From assembly GCA_022866645.1 (NCBI GenBank), contig JALHUQ010000035.1, positions 1 to 5,265 of the forward strand: 5,265 bases of DNA. The letters are read 5' to 3'. The position numbers were made by a program, and so were the translations under genes. The notes under the pieces are model-generated. The model ran no database searches and was not told the origin of the DNA. It saw nothing but the letters and a program-made list of their open reading frames with translations. Source of the DNA: Woeseiaceae bacterium. Lineage in GTDB: Bacteria; Pseudomonadota; Gammaproteobacteria; Steroidobacterales; Woeseiaceae. This document shows, piece after piece, positions 1-5,265 of the stretch (positions are counted from its first letter, which is position 1; each line of letters opens with the position of its first letter).

Positions 1-2201
1 CCAAGCTCTTTCCAGAGTGCATGACAAATATGCGGCACCATCGGCGACAACATTATTACGACGGCTTGTAGCGATTCGCGTTGCACCGCACGACCAGCAT
101 CGGAGCTATCTTCGAATTTATTAATTGCGTTCAGCAATTCCATAGCCGCAGCGATGGCTGTGTTAAAACTGTGCCGACGACCAATGTCGTCGCCGATTTT
201 CGCGATAGTCTGATGCGTCTTGCGTCGCAGTTCTTTTTGCGCCTCATTGAGCGCGCTGACATCTACCGCTCCTGCAGGACCGCCGGCCGCGTGATCGACG
301 ACGGCGCTCCAGAATCGCTTCATGAACCGAAAACTACCTTGCACACCTTCATCGGACCACTCGAGAGACAGCTCAGGCGGTGCGGCAAACATCATGAACA
401 AACGCACTGTATCGGCACCGTATTTTTCGATGAGCTCCTGAGGGTCGACCGTATTGCCCTTCGCCTTCGACATCTTGGCGCCGTCCTTGAGGACCATGCC
501 TTGTGTCAGCAAGTTGGTGAACGGCTCAGAGACATCCGTCAGTCCTTCATCACGCATCACGCGTTGAAAGAATCGCGAGTACAGGAGATGCAATATCGCG
601 TGCTCTACGCCGCCCGTGTATTGGTCGACGGGGGTCCAATACTTTGCGCGGTCATCGAGCATCGCGGTGTCGTTGTCGGGACAGGCATAACGAGCAAAGT
701 ACCAGGACGACTCTACAAACGTGTCAAACGTGTCGGTTTCCCTACGCGCATCTTTACCGCAACGCGGGCAAGGCACATTGACAAACTCTGGCATATCCTT
801 GAGCGGTGACCCAGTGCCCTTTACCTGTACGTCTTCCGGCAAGATGACCGGCAATTGATCCTCGGGCACCGTCACTGCGCCGCAATCATCACAATAGATA
901 ATTGGGATCGGTGTACCCCAATAACGCTGACGAGAAATGCCCCAATCTCGCAGTCGATAATTTACTTTACGTCGCCCGCGACCGGACTTTTCAAAATAAT
1001 CCGCGATAGCGTTAAATGCGCCATCAAAATCCATGCCGTCATAGCTGCCGGAGTTAATTAATACTCCGCGTTCGAGATAAACAGCTGCCTCGATATCGAT
1101 CTCGCTGCCGTCCGTCGGCGCGATGACTTGCTTGATCGGCAAACCGTGCTTTTTCGCAAACTCCCAGTCGCGCGCGTCGTGGCCAGGCACCGCCATTACC
1201 GCGCCGGTGCCGTAACTCATCAGGACGAAATTGGCGACCCATAGCGGTACTTCCTCACCAGTCAGCGGATGGATCGCGGAAATACCCAGGGGCATACCCT
1301 TCTTTTCCATCGTCTCCAGAGTCGCTTCCTGAGCATCGGTCTTTTTGCACGCCTCGATGAACGCGGCAACATCCGCATGCATTGCCGCCGACTTGCTGGC
1401 CAGCGGATGTTCCGCAGCGACTGCCATGTAAGTCACACCCATCAAAGTATCGGGTCGCGTCGTGTAGACCGTCAGGGGCTCGTCCTCGCCCGCCACATCG
1501 AATGAGAGTTCCACACCTTCGGAGCGCCCAATCCAGTTGCGCTGCATGGTCTTTACCGATTCCGGCCAGCCAGGCATGCGATCAAGCTCGCTAAGCAACT
1601 CGTCCGCGTAATCGGTGATCTTCATAAACCATTGCGGAATCTCGCGACGCTCCACAATCGCGTCTGACCGCCAGCCACGCCCATCGATAACCTGTTCATT
1701 CGCAAGCACGGTCTGATCGACCGGATCCCAGTTGACGATCGAGTTCTTGCGATACACGAGGCCTTTCTTGAACATCTTCGTAAACAGCCATTGTTCCCAA
1801 CGGTAGTACTCAGGTCGACAGGTCGTGATTTCCCGAGTCCAGTCATAGCTGTAACCCAGACGTTTTAGCTGGCCACGCATGTCCGCTATATTGCTGTAGG
1901 TCCACTTTGCCGGCGGAATGCCGCGTTGAATTGCGGCGTTCTCGGCGGGCATGCCAAACGCATCCCAGCCCATCGGCTGTAATACATGCTTGCCCTGCAG
2001 ACGGTGATAGCGCGCGATAACATCGTTGATCGTGAACACGCGGACGTGGCCCATGTGCAATTTCCCGCTGGGATAGGGGAACATGGTCAGGCAGTAGTAT
2101 TTGTCCTTGTCAGGGTCTTCGCTGACTTCGAAACTACGGGCGTCGTCCCAGTGCTTCTGGGCGGCAAGCTCGATGGTTTCGGGATTGTAGGCGGTGCTCA
2201 T
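1..2201 (-). CDS. leuS: Leucyl-tRNA synthetase, short form, C-terminus beyond window
   Basis: Cytoplasmic class I synthetase that charges tRNA-Leu with leucine. 733 codons are visible with no stop or frameshift; the end of the anticodon-binding region and the C-terminal domain lie past the left edge. Visible landmarks: HMGH (HIGH motif) at residues 49-52; GWDAFGMPAENAA at 78-90; WIGRSEG at 223-229, leading into the CP1 editing domain with TTRPDT at 247-252 and GTGAVMAVPGHDARD at 331-345 (T252 and D345 match the E. coli editing residues in type and number); a zinc-type knuckle C437/C440 with C478/C481; DTFVESSWYFARY at 493-505; KMSKA at 576-580 in place of KMSKS; then the helical anticodon domain. 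The leucine-specific insertion found before KMSKS in E. coli is missing: only about five residues separate GMV from KMSK. ATG 2199-2201 is the only usable start, because an in-frame TAG lies at 2241-2243 with no other start codon between. The Shine-Dalgarno match is weak. Confidence 0.98.
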   Translation of the reverse strand, partial: MSTAYNPETIELAAQKHWDDARSFEVSEDPDKDKYYCLTMFPYPSGKLHMGHVRVFTINDVIARYHRLQGKHVLQPMGWDAFGMPAENAAIQRGIPPAKWTYSNIADMRGQLKRLGYSYDWTREITTCRPEYYRWEQWLFTKMFKKGLVYRKNSIVNWDPVDQTVLANEQVIDGRGWRSDAIVERREIPQWFMKITDYADELLSELDRMPGWPESVKTMQRNWIGRSEGVELSFDVAGEDEPLTVYTTRPDTLMGVTYMAVAAEHPLASKSAAMHADVAAFIEACKKTDAQEATLETMEKKGMPLGISAIHPLTGEEVPLWVANFVLMSYGTGAVMAVPGHDARDWEFAKKHGLPIKQVIAPTDGSEIDIEAAVYLERGVLINSGSYDGMDFDGAFNAIADYFEKSGRGRRKVNYRLRDWGISRQRYWGTPIPIIYCDDCGAVTVPEDQLPVILPEDVQVKGTGSPLKDMPEFVNVPCPRCGKDARRETDTFDTFVESSWYFARYACPDNDTAMLDDRAKYWTPVDQYTGGVEHAILHLLYSRFFQRVMRDEGLTDVSEPFTNLLTQGMVLKDGAKMSKAKGNTVDPQELIEKYGADTVRLFMMFAAPPELSLEWSDEGVQGSFRFMKRFWSAVVDHAAGGPAGAVDVSALNEAQKELRRKTHQTIAKIGDDIGRRHSFNTAIAAAMELLNAINKFEDSSDAGRAVQRESLQAVVIMLSPMVPHICHALWKEL

Positions 2202-2298
2202 GGGTATCGCGTGTCTTCGCTGCTCGGCAAGCCCGCAAGCCTACATGAACAGGCTGCAAATGGCAGCAGACACAGGTATCCGCGCCCCTCCTCTGCGC
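2202..2298 (-). promoter_or_regulatory. leuS 5' leader with nested RNA stem
   Basis: This 97-nt spacer between the lnt stop and the leuS ATG is the only sizeable gap in the window. Read on the minus strand, GTGTCTGCTGC (2273-2263) can pair with GCAGCGAAGACAC (2223-2211): eleven Watson-Crick pairs interrupted by a two-base bulge. Inside it, GCAGCCT (2257-2251) can pair with AGGCTTGC (2242-2235), seven pairs with one bulged T and an eight-base loop. A competing local hairpin uses GCTGC (2267-2263) with GCAGC (2257-2253) and would break both. The outer stem ends ten bases before the leuS ATG and covers GAAG, the only weak Shine-Dalgarno candidate for leuS. A purine-rich AGGAGG lies at 2292-2287. 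There is no T-tract after any stem, so an intrinsic terminator is not supported, and I see no convincing -35/-10 pair. A regulatory role is inference. Confidence 0.35.
2241..2273 (-). other. Possible ten-codon upstream ORF before leuS
   Basis: A GTG at 2273-2271 opens ten codons, read as MSAAICSLFM, ending in TAG at 2243-2241. The final sense codon is itself ATG. The ORF is in the leuS frame and stops 39 nt before the leuS start. AGGAGG lies upstream at 2292-2287, 13 nt from the GTG, which is longer than the usual spacing. Its start codon falls in the 5' arm of the outer leader stem, so a ribosome starting here would open that stem. The peptide has only one leucine, so it does not resemble a leucine-rich attenuation leader. 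It may be chance; no family can be recognised at this size. Confidence 0.2.
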
Positions 2299-3837
2299 CT
2301 AAAACCCGGCGCGACTCCGAATCCAGAAGATGCCCAGGATAAGGGTACACAGTAGAATCACCGGCCAATTGCCAGCGCTGGCATAGAGGGTCGTACCTCT
2401 GTGGGCCCGGAGATCGGCCGTCATGATATCGCTGTCGAATCGCTTGCCCGTCTTAAGCAACTCACCCGACGGCCCGATGAAGGCACTGATGCCTGTATTT
2501 GTCGCCCGGACCGCATAGCGACCGACCTCCAGCGCTCGCATTCTGGCGATCTGCAAATGCTGATGCGGCGCGATCGAATCACCGAACCAGGCGTCATTGC
2601 TCACGTTAATCAACAGATCAGCATCCGGAAGCGCATACAGCTGCTCGGCGCCATAGGCATCTTCGTAACAAATAGCGACTGCCAGTTTTGCGCCATTGGC
2701 CGCAATCAGCAGGGGCTGATTTTCGCTACCCGCGGAAAGATCTGAGTGCGGAAGATTTTGCATACGCATCCATTCACGCACGCTGGCAGGAACCGGAAAA
2801 TATTCGCCAAAAGGAACCAGGTGCCGTTTGCGATAAATCTGTCGCTCGTCACTCCCCAACAGGAACACACTGTTGAATACCAGCGGTTCGACGCTGCGTT
2901 CGATGTTGTATTCGAGTATGCCGAGCAAGACCGTTTGATGATTTCGCCTTGCGTCAGTGTCGATCAGCTTCAAATAGCTGCCGACCTGGTTGTCAAGCGC
3001 CGGAATGGCAACTTCCGGCCATACGACCAGATCGCTTTCCGGCTCGCTCAAGGTCGAACCACGGTAAAAATCCAGCGTACGTTGGCGTTGTTCCGGTAAC
3101 CATTTTTGATCCTGGGGAACGCCGCCCTGAACAATGGTGGTTCGTATGGGGTCGCCGTAGGGCTCAGTCCAGTCAACCGCAGCGAGCATGGCGCCAACGA
3201 TCCAGGGCAAGACGATCAGGGGCGCCGCAATCAGGCGATCTCTGGCAGACCCCATGATAGTGGCCAGTATCGCGGCGCTGCTGAACAGCAACATGAGTGA
3301 CACACCGTAAATACCCAGTACCGGCGCCCAGCCGGCCAATACTGTATCGATTTGCCCGTAGCCGTGCGCCAGCCACGGGAAGCCCGTTAATACCCAGCCA
3401 CGCAACCATTCAATAAGTACCCAGGCGGCAGGACCGACAAAAAATATTCGCCACGGTTCACCGTGCGACAGGTGGCTTGAAAGCCAGCCAGCGATGCTAA
3501 GGAAACCGCCCATGATCAGCGACAAACCAACCATCAGCAATAGGGCGATCCACGGCGCAGCGTTGCCAAACACGTGTACGGATATATAGATCCAGTAGGT
3601 GCCGCTAAGAAAAAATCCGAATCCGTACCAGAAATAGTGCGCGGCCGCGTCTTTGGGCGAAACCGTCAAGGCGACGAACAACAACGGCACGATGAGCAAG
3701 GGTGCGAGTAATGACCATTCGGCGGGCGCAAAAACCAAGGTCGTCAAAGCGCCGATAACAAAAGCCAGTGCGCGACTGATCTTTGGCTGATCAGCCGTCA
3801 GGGAAAACAGAAAGTGTCGATTCCTTTTATTTGCCAC
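2299..3837 (-). CDS. lnt: Apolipoprotein N-acyltransferase
   Basis: Inner-membrane enzyme for the last step of lipoprotein maturation: it moves an acyl chain from a phospholipid to the N-terminal cysteine of an apolipoprotein. 512 aa, the usual family length. Hydrophobic segments lie near residues 20-38, 42-59, 68-90, 95-120, 130-150, 168-195 and 202-222, followed by a periplasmic nitrilase-like domain (about 230-475) and a last membrane helix near 490-506. The catalytic triad is visible as E275 (WPEVAIP), K337 (YRKRHLVPFGEY) and C390 (AICYED), equivalent to E267/K335/C387 of E. coli. W246 and E345 also match conserved active-site positions. The start is GTG (3835-3837), 5 nt after the corC stop, with no clear Shine-Dalgarno; this suggests translational coupling to corC. 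The roughly 20 residues before the first helix fit this start, and the next Met is far downstream. No truncation or missing key residue is seen. Confidence 0.97.
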   Translation of the reverse strand: MANKRNRHFLFSLTADQPKISRALAFVIGALTTLVFAPAEWSLLAPLLIVPLLFVALTVSPKDAAAHYFWYGFGFFLSGTYWIYISVHVFGNAAPWIALLLMVGLSLIMGGFLSIAGWLSSHLSHGEPWRIFFVGPAAWVLIEWLRGWVLTGFPWLAHGYGQIDTVLAGWAPVLGIYGVSLMLLFSSAAILATIMGSARDRLIAAPLIVLPWIVGAMLAAVDWTEPYGDPIRTTIVQGGVPQDQKWLPEQRQRTLDFYRGSTLSEPESDLVVWPEVAIPALDNQVGSYLKLIDTDARRNHQTVLLGILEYNIERSVEPLVFNSVFLLGSDERQIYRKRHLVPFGEYFPVPASVREWMRMQNLPHSDLSAGSENQPLLIAANGAKLAVAICYEDAYGAEQLYALPDADLLINVSNDAWFGDSIAPHQHLQIARMRALEVGRYAVRATNTGISAFIGPSGELLKTGKRFDSDIMTADLRAHRGTTLYASAGNWPVILLCTLILGIFWIRSRAGF

Positions 3838-3842
3838 GGAAA

Positions 3843-4694
3843 TCAGTCACTGTGTCGTTGCACCTGAAGCGCATCGATACGTCGATCGCCCGCTTTTGTA
3901 ACTGCAAATCTGAATCCACCGAATTCGACCTTTTCTCCACGCCGCGGCAAGCGCCCCAATTGGTTCAGGACAAGACCACCAACTGTGTCATATTCCTCGT
4001 CGTCCAGATCGCACTCGAAGTATGCATTGAAATCTTCGACTCGAGTCAACGCGCGAACCGCGAAACACGCTTTGCCGTCCAGCTCGCCGTCCGGACGAAT
4101 ATATTCAGCTTCCTCATGATCGTGTTCATCGTCGATCTCACCAACGATCTCCTCGAGCACGTCCTCAATCGTCAGCAAGCCAGCGACTCCGCCGTACTCG
4201 TCCACAACGATCGCCATGTGATTGTGGCTGGCGCGAAACTCCCTCAATAGTGCATTGAGGCGTTTTGACTCTGGTATGACTGACGCGGGTCGCAACAGTT
4301 TCTTGATCGTAAGTTCTCGCGCTTCATCGCTACCATAATAACGAAGCAAATCCTTGGCCAGCAAAATGCCGAGCACCTCATCACGATCTTCGCCGATGAC
4401 CGGGAATCGCGAATGGCCCGATTCGACGATGAGTTTCAAAATCTCATCAAAGTCATCCTCGATGTCGATAACGACCATCTGCGATCGCGGTATCATGACT
4501 TCGCGAACCTGCGTCTCTGATACCTCGAGCACGCCGGAGAGCATGCTCTTCTCTTCGGCATCGAGTTCGACATCGGCTTGAATAAAGGTCTGGATTTCGT
4601 CGCGGCTCCAAGGTTCGCCCTTGACGGCCCGCATCACACGCGCAACCAGTCCGGGTGTACCTGAGCCGCTGGTACTTGGGGGTTTTTCGCTCAT
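3843..4694 (-). CDS. corC: CBS-domain protein of the CorC/HlyC family
   Basis: 283-aa cytoplasmic protein equivalent to E. coli CorC (YbeX), historically linked to magnesium/cobalt efflux through CorA; the exact biochemical role remains unsettled. It has no membrane segments, as expected for the short CorC form without the N-terminal DUF21 (CNNM) domain. Domain order: a variable, Ser/Gly/Pro-rich N-terminus (1-15); an acidic helical segment with VREVMIPRSQM at 63-73 opening the first CBS motif; HSRFPVIGEDRDEVLGIL (94-111) and then the second CBS motif with HMAIVVDEYGGVAGLLTIEDVLEEIVGEI (159-187, given here as landmarks H159, D165, E166, Y167, D178); an acidic linker rich in Asp/Glu/His (188-197); and a C-terminal CorC_HlyC domain (about 198-280) with the DEEYDTVGGLV signature at 232-242. 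The gene starts 15 nt after ybeY and ends 5 nt before lnt. The ATG start has no strong Shine-Dalgarno. Confidence 0.96.
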   Translation of the reverse strand: MSEKPPSTSGSGTPGLVARVMRAVKGEPWSRDEIQTFIQADVELDAEEKSMLSGVLEVSETQVREVMIPRSQMVVIDIEDDFDEILKLIVESGHSRFPVIGEDRDEVLGILLAKDLLRYYGSDEARELTIKKLLRPASVIPESKRLNALLREFRASHNHMAIVVDEYGGVAGLLTIEDVLEEIVGEIDDEHDHEEAEYIRPDGELDGKACFAVRALTRVEDFNAYFECDLDDEEYDTVGGLVLNQLGRLPRRGEKVEFGGFRFAVTKAGDRRIDALQVQRHSD

Positions 4695-4709
4695 AGGTCT
4701 GGAAGTGTA

Positions 4710-5192
4710 TCAGGTCTTTTGCAGAGACTCTCCATACGGGTTCGCGATGCCATAATCATTCAGAATCTGTATTTCCAGGCCCTCCATCTCATCGGCATCG
4801 GCGTCGTTGTCGTGATCAAATCCCAATAAATGCAGCGTTCCGTGAACCATCATGTGGGCCCAGTGATCGTTAAGTGACTTGCCCTGCTGCAGGGCCTCGT
4901 CAGCGACGACGACGGCACAAATCACAATGTCACCAAGCGGTATACCCGCTTCGGACGGCAACCCGCTGATGTCGCCCGCCGGAAAGGATAAAACGTTGGT
5001 CGGCTTATTCTGCGCGCGAAATTCGCTATTCAGCGCTTGCATCTCGATCTCGTCGACAACGCGGACGGAAACTTCCAGTTCGGATTCCCGGCCCACAGCA
5101 ACAATCGCACGATTGACCCAGGCGGCAATGTCGTCCGCTGCGGGTACCGAGTCATGGTCAGAGGCAAGCTCAACGTCAACGTGGGCCGTCAT
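4710..5192 (-). CDS. ybeY: Endoribonuclease YbeY, rRNA maturation factor
   Basis: 160-aa UPF0054 metalloprotein, close to the usual 150-160 residues. In E. coli YbeY acts in 16S rRNA 3'-end maturation and in ribosome quality control. The metal site HGTLHLLGFDH is complete, with H117, H121 and H127 fitting the family pattern H-x3-H-x5-H. The conserved loop EFRAQNKPTNVLSFPAGD (57-74) contains R59, the arginine conserved at the active site. LGDIVIC (86-92) is the next family motif. The ATG at 5190-5192 lies inside the end of phoH, so the two reading frames overlap by 17 nt; GAG about six bases upstream is a modest ribosome-binding candidate. The overlap, and the corC gene 15 nt downstream, indicate a single transcript. 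Pairing with PhoH is a widespread arrangement, which fits linked roles in RNA metabolism. Confidence 0.97.
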   Translation of the reverse strand: MTAHVDVELASDHDSVPAADDIAAWVNRAIVAVGRESELEVSVRVVDEIEMQALNSEFRAQNKPTNVLSFPAGDISGLPSEAGIPLGDIVICAVVVADEALQQGKSLNDHWAHMMVHGTLHLLGFDHDNDADADEMEGLEIQILNDYGIANPYGESLQKT

Positions 5193-5265
5193 GTTTCTCG
5201 TAGGCTTCGACTATGCGTTGAACGAGTTCGTGGCGCACGACATCCTTCGCCGAAAAATGCGTAAA
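5176..5265 (-). CDS. phoH: PhoH-like protein, C-terminal 29 residues only
   Basis: This is the end of a gene that enters from the right edge. 29 codons and a TGA are visible, in a frame one base off from ybeY. The residues include FSAKDVVRHELVQRIVEAYEKH, in which D-V-V-R-H, then L-V, R-I-V and A-Y, match the C-terminal helix of PhoH/YbeZ ATPases; this tail follows the RecA-like P-loop domain, which lies outside the window. The family is a predicted ATP-dependent RNA-associated NTPase, often encoded next to YbeY. The tail after the helix is short (HDGPR), shorter than the charged extension of E. coli YbeZ. The identification rests on the short motif plus the position directly before ybeY. Confidence 0.88.
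   Translation of the reverse strand, partial: FTHFSAKDVVRHELVQRIVEAYEKHDGPR

Noticed and set aside
81..809. 242-codon open frame on the plus strand
   Set aside because: It lies fully antisense to the well-conserved leuS catalytic and anticodon regions. Its translation shows no recognisable domain, and it has no neighbouring plus-strand gene.
1..2201. leuS as a broken or frameshifted gene
   Set aside because: Reading the minus strand codon by codon gives 733 uninterrupted codons with all signature motifs in order; the gene simply continues past the edge.
2226..2241. Tandem GGCTTGC-like repeat in the lnt-leuS spacer
   Set aside because: There are only two short copies with no flanking target-site or recombination signals; it overlaps the inner leader stem and is likely incidental.
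2253..2267. Hairpin GCTGC/GCAGC as the lnt terminator
   Set aside because: The stem is only 5 bp and no T-tract follows on the minus strand. It is better treated as part of the leader folding.
1986..3300. Several 60-118 codon plus-strand frames
   Set aside because: All lie mainly opposite leuS or lnt, overlap one another in different frames and show no domain features.
3783..4250. 155-codon open frame on the plus strand
   Set aside because: It is antisense to the start of lnt and the end of corC. Both minus-strand genes have clear family motifs, so this is a shadow frame.
3843..4694. corC as a hemolysin (HlyC-type label)
   Set aside because: The hemolysin label is a family-name legacy. CBS pair, CorC domain and gene order point to the housekeeping CorC/YbeX protein.

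Overview
The window carries five protein genes, all read from the minus strand, so transcription runs from high to low coordinates. In that order they are the 3' end of phoH (ybeZ), then ybeY, corC (ybeX), lnt and leuS. leuS continues past the left edge. The phoH-ybeY-corC-lnt block is common in Proteobacteria. Having leuS directly after lnt is the arrangement of Gammaproteobacteria; alpha- and betaproteobacteria usually have other genes there. I therefore read this as a chromosomal core segment of a gammaproteobacterium with moderate G+C. The LeuRS is unlike that of E. coli or Pseudomonas: it is short, lacks the leucine-specific insertion and keeps four zinc-site cysteines. This points away from the enteric and Pseudomonas lineages, but the species cannot be named.

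Layout: 5176-5265 is the phoH C-terminus. It overlaps ybeY (4710-5192) by 17 nt. A 15-nt gap leads to corC (3843-4694). A 5-nt gap leads to lnt (2299-3837), which starts with GTG. These four genes look like one translationally coupled unit. A 97-nt spacer (2202-2298) then separates lnt from leuS (1-2201, 733 codons visible and open throughout). This spacer is the only intergenic space of any size, and no gene-free stretch exceeds 300 bases.

The genes serve housekeeping roles: PhoH (RNA-linked ATPase) and YbeY (rRNA maturation endoribonuclease) in RNA metabolism, CorC as a CBS-domain protein linked to metal ion homeostasis, Lnt in lipoprotein N-acylation, and LeuS in charging tRNA-Leu. I see no mobile element, CRISPR array, RNA gene or foreign cargo, and no new multi-gene system. 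The most interesting non-coding signal is the lnt-leuS spacer. It holds a strong Shine-Dalgarno-like motif far from the leuS start, a ten-codon ORF in frame with leuS but closed by TAG, and a nested long-range stem that would cover the bases just before the leuS start codon. Together these could form a leader that controls leuS translation; this is inference.
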